Of a stretch of 23,651 nucleotides of DNA, positions 9,911 to 20,281 are shown one piece after another (the first letter of the stretch is position 1; each line of letters begins with the position of its first letter). This DNA comes from Jaapia argillacea MUCL 33604 (taxonomy: Eukaryota > Basidiomycota > Agaricomycetes > Jaapiales > Jaapiaceae): the NCBI GenBank assembly GCA_000697665.1, contig KL197716.1:197794-221444 (forward strand). Reading direction: 5' to 3'. The position numbers and the translations under genes are program-made. Below the pieces are notes generated by a model that was given only the letters and a program-made list of their open reading frames with translations, ran no database searches and was not told the DNA's origin.

Positions 9911-10296
9911 GCCATTGCAGCATGTTTCAACACTCAGAATGAGGGAACTGTCTGGGTAACTGTTTACCCAGAGGTGGTTACTCCAAATTACCAGATCAAA
10001 CTATATTTAGAATTACTCCTGCAAGAAGTGCATTGCGAGATACTCAGAAGAACTCCAGGTAACCCTATTTTAAGGCTGAGAAACCTTCATGGGACATAAC
10101 ACTAAAAATATGACAATACTCTGTGAATTCCCCACAGATTTCATGCTGTCCAGGGAGAAACATTATCCCCTGGAGATATAAAAACAGTAGACAAACCTGA
10201 TCAGTCTTCACAAAGACAAAAGCCCCTACACTTAAGATGCCTAGGACCTTGTTCATCTACTAACTCATCCACCACTTACCTTTCACCATCCCCCCC
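9911..10296 (+). repeat. PLE terminal repeat C (inverted copy)
   Basis: Near-perfect inverted copy of 9498-9890, running outward to CCATCCCCCCC at 10296. Arms B and C (about 385-390 bp each) are separated by only about 23 unpaired bases (around 9887-9909), giving a palindrome of roughly 800 bp. Differences between arms are scattered single bases. Confidence 0.88.
10186..10261 (+). ncRNA. Hammerhead-like motif, copy C (inactivated)
   Basis: Inverted copy on the plus strand. The core reads CTGATCA at 10197-10203, so G8 is C, and AAAA replaces GAAA, so G12 is lost. Both general acid and general base positions of a hammerhead are gone. Confidence 0.5.
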
Positions 10297-11656
10297 AGGG
10301 GCAATAAGCCTGTTCTATCTTATCTCGGTAGTCAAGGATTCCCATGAAGGAGTCAGGTCTAATGGCTTCTTGGAGGCTTTTCTAAGGCTCCTTAAAGGCT
10401 AGTCACTGCTTCAGAACTGCTCAGGATACACTAAGGGCTGAGGCTCAACAGCTGGCTGAGCTTGAGTCACACTGATATTCCTGGGGTGTGAAAGTTGTTA
10501 TCATTCAACCCTAACAGTCCTTATATACTGTGGCACTCAACTGTGCATTAAACAAGCATAAATAGTCCAAAAAGTCGCAAAATATAATAAGCATCCAATC
10601 AGAGTCCTTTCCCAGACTGCAATCAATCAGAACCATGCTGCAGCTATGGACACCCTTGTGATCCTGTCAGGACCCACATGGACAGGTATCATTTGGACAG
10701 GTCTGTGGCTGTGCAGGCCTAGACACTTCTTTTTCTATGACAGCATGGCTTCCAGACTCTTCTGCTGCCACTCTGCTGAGATGCTGACTTGTCTATGTGC
10801 TTCCTTGTCCTCTTTTGCCTTGGATAGTCTGATCTCCTCCTCAGGATCACTCTCCCTTTATTCTCTCAGGGCCTCTAAAATCACGGGAAAATGCCAAAAA
10901 TTCCCTTATGCTTTCAAACTATCTGAGGAGTTATCTCAAGATGTGTGTCATCCTGGATCCCCTAACACTGGCTGATTGAGAGTGCCATACTCTTTTCAGG
11001 GGTGAATCATTGGTCTGTAGTGTCAGAAGCATTATTTCCTAAGGAATTCTGAAGTGGTAGATTTGTCCTAATGGTCTTTCTGAAGGATCTGAGTATTCCC
11101 AGACAGGTTTCAGGTGGGAAACAGACCCTTGAGAAAATAAATGGAGGGCTATTGCTAAGAGACTATCCGCCCAGCACATTGTTCCCAACTTTCTTCTAAT
11201 ACTGACACCCTTGGGCTTCTAAGGGTCATCCAGAGGTTCAACCAGATGGTGTCATTGAGTATTACAGAATGGATAAAAAGGACAACAATGACAGGCAGAC
11301 TGAAACACTGGGAGCAACACCTATAGATGATATGGTACTGAGGCTTTGTACAACTATTCAGAGCAATGAGAAAATGGGCTGGAGTAGGGGTTGAAGAAAG
11401 ACATGAAAAGCATAGGAATATAACCATTTGGGAGGGTTCAGGTATACGACCTGGGATGTTACCTGATAACACCTAGCTACTCTGTATTTGGCAGCTTGTC
11501 CACTTGAACAATACAGTGCTTTAGTTGTATCCTTCAACCAGTTTGCTCATCCTTGTCATTCTCTATTGCCTCAAGATTGTAGCCTGAGTACTAGTCACTA
11601 AGGCGCTCCTAACACTGATGGCAAGTAAAATACTACCTAGTATCCCACCACCAGGC
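10297..11656. other. Old, strongly decayed DNA with short coding-like scraps
   Basis: No intact gene. On the minus strand about 10299-10400 reads KSLQEAIRPDSFMGILDY and continues RDKIEQAYCP up to the palindrome edge, with stops upstream. About 10770-10850 minus reads EEIRLSKAKEDKEAHRQVSI. On the plus strand about 11217-11390 reads HPEVQPDGVIEYYRMDKKDN and onward. These look like gag-like or host-gene scraps; no family was recognised. A minus-strand TATATAAGG lies near 10525. The copia element begins at 11657. Confidence 0.35.
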
Positions 11657-12114
11657 TGTTGTTGAGGAATAGGTTCCTCGTCATTGGTTCATCATTCTGT
11701 TGTTCTGTTTCAGACTTTTCATCATTCCACACTGCCACATTCATTCCCATGCTTTGTACTGCATATGGACTGCTTTTCCCCTGCTATTGTTGTACCTGCC
11801 TTTGCACAGCTCAAGCACTGCCACATTGCCTGTAGTATATAAGACTGCCCTTGCCTGTACAGCTCCTCAGTTCTTTCTGCACTACTGAGTAAGTCACTCA
11901 TTATGTTCCTTATAATGTATTACGATCCTGATGATCATTACCTAGCCTAACGCTTCTACACTTACTAGGTATACCAATATAGTTCTTTCTGTGCTACTGA
12001 GGACCTAATGCTTGTATGCTTACTAGGTCTTATCCTGTGTGTTTGCCTTGACTGCCAGGCTCCACAGTTGATAGTCAAGTGTTATCAGGCCCCTGTGCCA
12101 AATCCTCGACAACA
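11657..12114 (+). repeat. copia 5' LTR
   Basis: 458 bp, TG...CA ends, TATATAA at 11836-11842. Contains a duplicated segment (CTTACTAGGT at two places, about 58 bp apart) that the 3' LTR lacks. Confidence 0.93.
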
Positions 12115-12128
12115 GGTTATGAGCCCTG
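12115..12128 (+). promoter_or_regulatory. Primer-binding site: initiator tRNA-Met, internal (half-tRNA) type
   Basis: GGTTATGAGCCCTG directly follows the 5' LTR. Its complement CAGGGCTCATAACC is the anticodon arm (CAT anticodon) of eukaryotic initiator tRNA-Met rather than a tRNA 3' end. Drosophila copia uses the 5' half of the same tRNA cut in the anticodon loop, so the same priming is inferred here. Confidence 0.8.
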
Positions 12129-12180
12129 TAACAGCTCGACCTCCGATTGCTCCACCAGTCACATCTGACCAACCTCTTGC

Positions 12181-14020
12181 ATGTCCAGTACAAGTCAATT
12201 GACTCCTACTCAGCCTCCTAGGTCAACTACACCTACCACATCCCCACCACCCACCATGTTGTCCACATCCTCTGGTTCATCACCCATCCCTGTCTCTTCT
12301 ATCACAAAGCTCGATGGTACCAACTACCCTACTTGGGCCGTCGCTGCTTGCACCTATCTCACACTTAACAAGTTGTGGCCATATGTCATCAACCACAACT
12401 CAGTCAAATGTACCTCTTCCGCCACTCAAGCTGATAAGGATGCCTTCACTGAAGCTGATGGGTGAGCACTCTCCACACTTGCCATCCTCTTACATGAATC
12501 ACTCTACTACCTCGTCAACTACGACAAACTATCCCACTCACTCTGAACCGCTCTTTCGACACTCTTCCACAAGGGCAGTGCACTTCAAATCTTCTTGAAG
12601 TTCCAGCAGTTCTTCCAATTCACCCTCACCAAGTTAGAACCCATGAGTGTTCAGTTGGACAATCTCACCAAGCTGAAGCAGGACATCGCTGCTGGTGGTT
12701 TAATCATCGATGACATGTACTTTGCATTCATCATGCTACTTGCTTTACCTGACTCATATTCCAACATTGTCGACACTATCCTCATGGTCATTGAAGCCAG
12801 CATGCTTGAACCAGCTGCTATTCACCAGAAGATCATTTCTGAGGAAGCCTGTCGCAAGTCCAACCCTTCTGCTGCCATTGTCACCACCTCTGCGTCCAGA
12901 TTGAAGGACAAGGGGAAGAAGAAACCCAGCAGGTGTCATTACTGTCAGAAGGATGGACATTGGGAGAATGAGTGCAGAAAGAAGAAGGACCAGGGAGATA
13001 GAGGAGGAGGGGGAAGGGGAAGTTCATCATCTACACCTGCTGTAAATGCCACTACCATACCTGCTGTTGCTGCCATCACTGGTGAGGCTCAGGTTGCCAA
13101 TGTCACTTCTTTCTGGTATGGCTTGAGTGATACCCACATCTGGATGCTCGATTCAGGTTGCACTGAGCATATGACGCCCAACATCTCCAACTTATCCAAC
13201 TACACACCCTTGTGTTTGCCTTTGGTGGTTCATTTGGCAGACAAGGCTAAAATATCAATCAGTTACTTGGGTACTGGCACAGTCTCTGGCTACACGATGG
13301 TGAATGGACAACAGGCTACTGTCGTGATGGAATGGGTTCTGTATTGTCCACAGATCACCCACTGTATGATCTCTATTCGATGATTGGACTCCAAAGGTCT
13401 TCACACAAGTTTTGGGAACTCGACTGCAACTATCCTCAAGGGCTCGCAGACCCTTGGTATCAGTTCACTGCAGAATGGGCAGTATTGGCTTCTGCTCCAT
13501 GCTGCACCATCTGTACACATGTCCACTGCTGTCCCTATTGAAGTTGTTCACACATATATGGGTCATCTCAACTGGGAGGGAGTTGCTAAACTTCCTAGTT
13601 GTACACATGGCCTTACTGTCAGTTCAACAACACGATCCTCCACTGTTTGCAAGGGTTGCATGCTTGGGAAGCAACACCAGCATTCTTTTCCTTCATCAAA
13701 CACTCCTCATGCTCAACACCCTCTCAATCTCATCCATTCTGACCTCATTGGCCCTATGTCAGTTGCCATTATTGGTTCTGGCAAACTCTACATCATCACC
13801 TACATTGATGACTGCTCACATCATGGTTGGGTTTGGTTCCTCAAATCCAAGGACCTTCAGTGTGATTCCTTCAAGGAATTCAGGGCCATGGTTGAGAAAC
13901 AATTCAAACTCAAGATCAAGGGTTTTTGCTCTGACCAAGGAGGTGAATATCAATCTGAGAAGTTCATTGCTTGATTGAAGGAACTCGGGATCATTCATTA
14001 CCACACAATCCCTGGTATGC
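12181..14020 (+). pseudogene. copia gag-protease-integrase (5' part of polyprotein)
   Basis: One plus frame from ATG 12181. Gag: Ser/Thr/Pro-rich N-terminus, then the copia gag signature KLDGTNYPTWAVAACTYL and LNKLWPYV, and a CCHC zinc knuckle C-x2-C-x4-H-x4-C at 12934-12975. Protease: WMLDSGCTEHMT with the catalytic Asp at 13150-13152. Integrase: zinc-binding H-x4-H (HTYMGH) and CKGC, then first catalytic Asp in LIHSDLIGPM and second in FCSDQGGEY. In-frame TGA at 12463, 12544, 13381 and 13972; most sit where Arg or Trp is expected. The frame ends at HTIPGM, where a large solo LTR has inserted between the second catalytic Asp and the catalytic Glu of the integrase. Confidence 0.9.
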
Positions 14021-15696
14021 TGTGGGGAACCCATTCTGCCTACACATGGATTCATGCCATTCTATCTCCTCGACCATATCTCCATTGAATTGAGCAAACA
14101 GCATCCCCTCTCCTCATGACCATTCGAAATCACTAGTTTCATACGATTCCAGACTCTACATACCATTCCTTCACTCCTGGCATACACACAACACTCGGTT
14201 CCATCTCAAACAAAGCTTGACATTCAGTAATTTGCTTCCTCGTCATCCAGAACTCGGAAATATGAATCATCCGAACGGACGCCCAATCCTCCTATCGTAT
14301 CGATCGCATCCCAAGTGATGTCGGAATTTCCTATCCACTCCAACTCCGAGATTCCTCTCAAGACCAGATGTCCACTATCTCGCCTCCACGTCACTCGGTA
14401 TCAGGAATTCCGAGGTTCTACAATCAGGACTGTATTCAATACGACGATACGATTCCGATGCACCCGATGCACATGATTCTAGGTGTCCGAAACATCGAGA
14501 TTTGACTCAAAGATCTCTCCCCACCAATTTGGACTTACGACTTTGCATGTCTCGGGAAACCTGATGATCTTGTCAGGAAGCTCCTTATCTCGACGTTCCG
14601 AGTCCCAATACACTGCCACAACATGTTCCTATGGTCCAGTACTCCAGGATTTACGAATCACTTACATCACTTTCCATATCCTTCACTTCTCGACTTCTCT
14701 ACTTTATGTTTGTGCTCTCAAGTCAAGTCCTTGATCAAGAAGACACTCGATTTAAGTTTCCGAGATAAACTACTGCAGATCCTGCTCCTCCTGGGTCTTC
14801 TGTGCCATTCCCCTTTCGGTCTGAGACTCCTATGCCAGGACTTCACTCGCTTCAGAGGATACTCAGTATGTTTTACCTCACTTGCTTGACTTTCAACTTG
14901 TCCCCTCTTTCGTTGTGCACTCTTTCACTTGAATCACCCTCATGCTGTACCAAATTCACCCTATCCTTTGTCCTTTCCTCTTTCATAGCTACCTCATGTA
15001 CTTAGGTATAAAAACCTGTCTGTAGCTACTGGAATAACAACAACCCTTTGTGATCTCCCTCATCTTGAGTCGCTCTCAGATGTTGCTCACCTTTGTGCTA
15101 TCAATCTAAGCTTGTCATTGTGTCGCTCTCTAGTGTCCCCTCGGAATCTGACTATTTTGGAACTGACTTCCTTTGTTTTCGTGATTTTCGACTTTTCTTA
15201 CTTTCAACTTGTGTTGACGTTTCCTGACCTTCACATTCTATTCCGACACATTCTTTTGATTCATTCTGATCTTATTTCGTTCCGATTAGTGTTTCCCTTT
15301 TGTTTCTATTCCAATGTCTTAGTTTCAGATTGTTTTGATTCAGATCTCTTTGCTTTCTTTCATTTTCGTTAGTTTCCGTCACATGTCCTACAGTTAGTTT
15401 CGTCATATCACGTCCTTAGATTCCTGAGTATTCCGACCCGATTCCTGATGTTTCGGACACCTGCACAGGTACTCACCATAGCACACCCTCCCCTCGGGAT
15501 TACTCCTCCACTATCACTGTGTTGAGTTGAGTTTCCCTTTATGTTCCATTTACTGGACACATCACTTTTGGACCTTACCAAGTCTGTCCCACACATTCCC
15601 ACATCCCGAAACACTGATCCCTCCCGTTCTTTGGTTTTTATCTGAAGACGAACAACTACCCCTCACTTGGACCTCACGCACCCTGAGTACCCCACA
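14021..15696 (+). repeat. Solo LTR 1 of a large-LTR family, nested in integrase
   Basis: 1676 bp, starts TGTGGGG and ends CCCCACA, with a 4-bp target duplication ATGC (14017-14020 and 15697-15700). Homologous end to end with 17868-19693. TATAAAA at 15007-15013 marks the likely U3/R region. No gene inside: the open frames are short and not shared in phase. It is clearly CpG-richer than the surrounding copia sequence. Orientation follows the TATA box. No internal region remains, so the parent superfamily is unknown (Ty3-like is plausible). Confidence 0.85.
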
Positions 15697-17867
15697 ATGC
15701 CACAACAAAATAGTTTGGCTGAGCGCATGGGCAAGACTTTGGTTGGATCTGCCAAGTCTATGATGCATGCTGCTGGCCCTTCCACAGGCTTCTGGAAGGA
15801 GGCTGTGGCAATAGCAATGCATGGTTGCAATCAAGCTCCGTCTTGCGTCATTGGCTGGAAGACCCCTCACGAAGTCCTGTATGGACACAAACCCAATATT
15901 TCCTACTTCAGGGTATTCGGTTGTCTGGCTTATTGCCAAGTTCCTCAGGAGAAACACAAGAAGCTGGACAAGCAGTTGTCACTTCTTGTGTTTGTCAGGT
16001 ATGATCTGGGTTCTAAAGGTTACCAGCTCTGGGATAAACATACCCGCTCTATCATTGTAAGTACTGATGTGGCCTTTGACAAGGGAGTCTTTCCAAATTG
16101 TCCCACTCCAAGCCCTCCATCTTCTACACCACAACCTCAACCCAACTGACTTGAAGTACTGTTATTAGAGCCATTTTCTGATGAGGAAATCAATCTGCCA
16201 GAAGAACAGCAAGTACATGTTGATGCCCCAGGTGGACCTACTCCACCTGAACCCACAACCACCACCACCTGCTACACCTGAACCAGAACCAAGACCTCAC
16301 ATACCACCTCTCAAATGTATCATTCAACCTCCCACCACACCTCCATGTAGTGCACCTCCACCTCCACCTAAATGACCTTAAGCTGCTCATCAGAAACAAC
16401 AAGAAGATCTCATCTTGGATCCTTCACCAGTCCCAGCAGCACACCGATCAGGTTGCAAATGCACAGTTTGCAGACACAAGAGTTGCTTGGACAGTTCCAG
16501 CAACATCGCTGAGGATGGCACCTACATTGACAATACTGCTGTCCCATGGAGCGACACACCAGCAGTGGGAGCTCTTCACATTCATGATGAGCCCATTACC
16601 TACAATGGTGCGATGTGTTCATCAGAGAGTGAACAATGGTCTGAGGCAATGAAGGAGGAAATTGCTTCCCTTCATTGAAATGGAACTTGGGTTCTTGAGG
16701 ACCTTCCTCCAGGTTGCAAGGCAGTTAAGTGCAAATGGGTCTTTTGACTCAAGTTTGATGTACAGGGTGAAATCACTTGGTATAAGGCTAGGCTTGTAGC
16801 TAAAGGCTTTACTCAAGTACATGGTATCGACTTCGACAAAACCTTCTCACCAGTTGCACAACTCAAAACAATCCAATTACTATTTGTGCTTGTGGTAATC
16901 CTGGACTGGGAGATCCACCAAGTTGATGTGAAATCAGCATATCTTAACAGTGATCTCAACAAAGAAATTTACATGGAGCAACCAGAAGGTTTCACAGTAT
17001 CCGGTAGCGAAGACAAGGTCTGTCACCTACTGAAGGCCTTATATGGGCTAAAGCAGGCTGGTTGCCAGTGGCACTAGAAGCTGAAAGCTGCTTTGGAGGA
17101 TCTTGGACTTATGTGCACCTTGAGTGACATATCTGTTTTTGTTGTGTGCAGACAGGAGGGAGACATGGTAATCATTTTTGTGGTCTATGTCAACAACATA
17201 ACTATCCTTGGCAACTCACTGAAGGAGATTTTGCAAATCAAGAAACATCTAGCTGACCACTTCAAGATCATGGACATGGGCAAAATTTCGCATTTTCTAG
17301 GACTATGAGTCACTTGCAACCGTCCTAAATGCCTCATCTACCTTGATCAGTCAAAGTACATTCATGACATTCTCATTCATTTTGGGATGCAAGATGCCCA
17401 CCCCGCCAGTACACCATTCGCTTCTGGCACCAAACTTCTAAAGAACCCCAACCCTGTCGAAGATGCTGACCCGTCTTTTCTCAAGGACTATCAGTCTCTT
17501 CTCAGCTCCCTTCAATACGCCATGCTTGGCACACACCCTGACCTCGCGTTTTACTGTCACAATCTTGGTTGATTCCAATCCAACCCAAGCATTGTGCACT
17601 ACAAGGCTGCAAAGCACGTCCTATGGTATCTCAAAGGTACTCGACACTACAAGTTGCATCTCAGCTCCTCCAACAATGACATTTTGATTGTTGGATTCTC
17701 TGACTCTGATCACAGCAGAGATAAGAACAATCAATTCTCTGTTTCTGGTCAAGTCTTCTTCATCAGCGACGGCGCTACCACCTGGGCTGCTCACAGACAG
17801 ACTTCTGTTGCTACTTCTTCTACAGAAGTGGAGTACATGGCTGCCTCTGAAGCTACCAAACAAGCAC
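15697..17867 (+). pseudogene. copia integrase end, reverse transcriptase, start of RNase H
   Basis: Continues the polyprotein after solo LTR 1: MPQQNSLAERM holds the integrase catalytic Glu, followed by TPHEVLYGHKPNISYFRVFG and the SKGYQLWD GKGY-like part. A Pro-rich linker contains a stop at 16147 and a frameshift near 16250. RT: NGTWVLEDLPPGCKAVKCKW, ARLVAKGFTQVHGIDFDKTF, motif A VDVKSAYLNSDL (Asp kept), LLKALYGLKQAGCQWH, and YVNNITILG where the YVDD box should be: both Asp codons are AAC (17192-17197). RNase H: FSDSDHSRDKN, TSVATSSTEVEYMAASEA. Stops at 16373, 16379, 16676, 16745, 17075, 17306 and 17570; TGA stands for expected Arg at 16676, 16745, 17306 and 17570. Ends at KQAL, where solo LTR 2 sits. 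Confidence 0.9.
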
Positions 17868-19693
17868 TGTGGGGGACCCAATCCGCCTGCTAACGGAATC
17901 GCACCATTATACCATTTCAACCGTAACTCCATCGAATCAAGTATACGACATCCCCTCTCTTCGGATTGAGTTGAACTTACCAGTTTCATACGATTTCAGG
18001 CCTGACATCCCATTCCCTCACTCCTGACAACCACATGGCACTCAGTCCCATCTCAAATGAAACTTGACTTTCAGTAATTCGCTCCCTCGTCATTCCAAAC
18101 TCGGAAATATCCAAACGTCCGAAGGCGCGCCCAATTCTCCTAACGATTCGATCGTATTCCGGATGATGTCGGAATTTCCTATCTGCTCCAACTCTGAGAT
18201 TCCTCCCAAGACCAGATGTCCACCATTTCACCTCTACGTCGCTCAGTATCAGGATTTCCAATGTTATCGAGTTAGGATCATATTCACCCGACGATACGAC
18301 TCCGATGCACCCGATGCAAGCATTCCTAGGAGTCCAAAACATCGGAATTCGACTCAAGACTAGTTGTTCACCATCTCGCCTCCACGTCATTCAGTATTTG
18401 GAATTCCGACGTTATCAAGTCAGGACCGTAATCGACCCGACGATACGACTCCGATGCACCTGATGCGAACGTTCCTAGGACTCCGAGACATCCGATTCGA
18501 CTCAGAACTCCTCCTTCACCACCATGGACTTACGACCTTGCACGTCCCTGGAGTCTCAACAATCTTATCAGGAAGCTTCTTATCTCGATGATCCGAGTCC
18601 CGATACACTGCCACAATGTGTTCCAATGATCTGATACTCCGGGATTTACAAAACACTTACATCACTCTCCACACCCATCGCTTATCGACTTCTCCACCTC
18701 ATGTCTGTGCTCTTGGACTGAGTCCTCGATCAGGAAGATACTCACTTTAAGTTTCCAAGATTAACTACTATAGATCCTGCTCATCCTGAGGCTTCTGTGC
18801 ACTTCCCCTTTCGGTCCGATACGCCTCTGCTAGGACTTCACTCGCTTCCGAGGATACTCAGTATGTTTTACCTCAGTTACTTGACTTCCGACTTGTCCCC
18901 CTCTTTCATTGTGCACTCCCTCACTTGATTCACCCTCATGTTGTCCCAAATTCACCTTTCCCTTTATCCTTTCCTATTCCGTAGCTACCTCATGTACTTA
19001 GGTATAAAAACCTGTCTGTAGCTACTTTCCCAATAACAATCTTTTGTGATCTCTCTCGTCCTGAGTCGCTCTCAGATGTTGTTCACCCTCGTGCTCTCAA
19101 TCTAAGCTTGTCCTTGTGTTGCTCTCTAGTGTCCCCTCGGAATCTAACTGTCTTGGGTTTTGGACTTCTTTACCTTCGGGATTTCCGATCTTTCTTACTT
19201 TCAACTTGTGTTGACGTTTCCCGACCTTCACGTTCTATCTCAATGCTTTCTTTTTGATTCATTCCGATCTTATCTCGTTCCGATTAGTGTTTTCCTTTCG
19301 TTCCTATCCCGATGTATTAGTTTCAGTCTGTTTCGATTCAATTTCTTCGTTTTCCTATCGTTTTAGTTTGCTTTCATCACACATCTTACAGTTAGTATCG
19401 TCGTATCGTATCCTTAGATTTCCGAGTAGTCCGACTCGATTCCCGACGTTCCAGACACCTGCGCAAGTACTCGCCATAGCGCATCCTCCTCTCGGGATTA
19501 CTCCTCCACTATTGCTGTGTCGAGTTGAGTTCCCCTTTGTGTTCTGATTACTGGACACATCACTTCTGGACCTTACAAAGTCTGTCCTACACATTCCCAC
19601 ATCCTGAAACACTGATCCCTCCTGTTCTTCAATTTCCATTGAAGACAAACAACTACCCCTCACTCGGAACTTATGCACCCCAAGTACCCCACA
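17868..19693 (+). repeat. Solo LTR 2 of the same large-LTR family, nested in RNase H
   Basis: 1826 bp, TGTGGGGG...CCCCACA. It is about 150 bp longer than solo LTR 1 because a 148-bp unit is present twice (18221 and 18369 onward). TATAAAAA at about 19003. Flanks are GCAC (17864-17867) and GTGC (19694-19697), explained by an ancestral GCGC duplication that lost its CpG differently on each side. Many CpGs remain inside. Confidence 0.83.
18221..18516. repeat. Tandem 148-bp duplication within solo LTR 2
   Basis: Two adjacent units, each starting CACCAT(T/C)TC(A/G)CCTC(T/C)ACGTC and containing GACGATACGACTCCGATGCAC. Solo LTR 1 has a single unit (from about 14372). Confidence 0.8.
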
Positions 19694-19820
19694 GTGCTAT
19701 GGCTTTGCAACTTCTATGGAGAGCTTGGATTTCCCATTGACAACCCAATTCCTATCCACATTGACAACAAAGGTTGCATCAATCTTGCTAGGAACCCCAT
19801 CAATTTCAAGAACTCAAAAC
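19694..19820 (+). pseudogene. copia RNase H, middle fragment
   Basis: Continues the frame after solo LTR 2: LWLCNFYGELGFPIDNPIPI then HIDNKGCINLARNPINFKNS, typical of the copia RNase H active-site region (the HIDNKG Asp is kept). It stops at AAAAC, the target duplication of the nested copia LTR. Confidence 0.88.
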
Positions 19821-20281
19821 TGTTGTTGAGGAATAGCTTCCTCGTCATTGGTTCATTGTTCTGTTGTTCTGTTTTGAACTTTTTCATTCTTCCACACACT
19901 GCCATTCATTCCCATGCTTTGTACTGCATATGGACTGCCTTTCCCTTGTTATTGTTGTACCTGCCTTCGCACTGCTTGGCACTGCCATGTTCCCTCCAGT
20001 ATATAAGACCTGTCTTGCCTGTACAGCTCCTCAGTCTTTTCTGCACTACTGAGGAGTAAGTCACTTGTTGTGTTCCTTACGATGTATTACAATCCTGATG
20101 ATCATTACCTAGCCTAACGCTTGTACACTTACTAGGTATACCAATACAGCCTTTTCTGCACTACTAAGGACCTAATGCTTGTATGCTTACCAGGTCCTAT
20201 CCTGTGTGATTGCCTTGACTGCCAGGCTCCACGGTTGATAGTCAAGTGTTATCAGGCCCCTGCACTGAACTCTCAACAACA
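19821..20281 (+). repeat. Solo copia LTR nested in its own family's RNase H
   Basis: 461 bp, same family as the LTRs at 11657 and 20477, same orientation. Perfect 5-bp target duplication AAAAC at 19816-19820 and 20282-20286. Removing it joins NSK to HIDIKHHHVHSE in frame. Confidence 0.92.

Larger units (their letters stand above)
4712..10296 (-). mobile_element. Penelope-like retroelement (Coprina-type) with terminal repeats
   Basis: Composite element read on the minus strand: terminal repeat B (9910 to 9498), leader, RT frame (8735 to 5739), terminal repeat A (5534 to 4712), plus an extra inverted copy C (9911-10296) joined to B. The RT type, the lack of any GIY-YIG endonuclease region after the RT, the direct terminal repeats and the hammerhead-like cores inside them all agree with Penelope-like elements. 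Known family facts: Coprina elements are endonuclease-deficient PLEs of basidiomycetes associated with telomeres, and PLE pseudo-LTRs often carry hammerhead ribozymes. No telomeric (TTAGGG)n is visible here. Both outer ends of the composite are the same GGGGGG-ATGG terminus. No target duplication was identified. Confidence 0.7.

Noticed and set aside
9695-10099. Two mirrored 71-codon frames ending LRNLHGT
   Set aside because: They are the same terminal-repeat DNA read from the two arms of the palindrome; differences between arms are mostly amino-acid changing, so there is no sign of protein selection.
4712-10296. Telomeric repeats expected for a Coprina-type element
   Set aside because: No TTAGGG or CCCTAA run was found at either end of the element or elsewhere in the window.
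4700-10310. Target duplication CAATCA / CAATAA around the PLE composite
   Set aside because: The right-hand match is not adjacent to the element end and has a mismatch, so it is probably chance.
10646-10975. 109-codon plus-strand frame
   Set aside because: The composition looks like the reverse of a decayed minus-strand coding scrap; no motif and no support for a plus-strand gene.
14021-15696. Several 60-90 codon frames in solo LTR 1 and their partners in solo LTR 2
   Set aside because: They are not conserved in phase between the two LTR copies and look like U3/U5 DNA.
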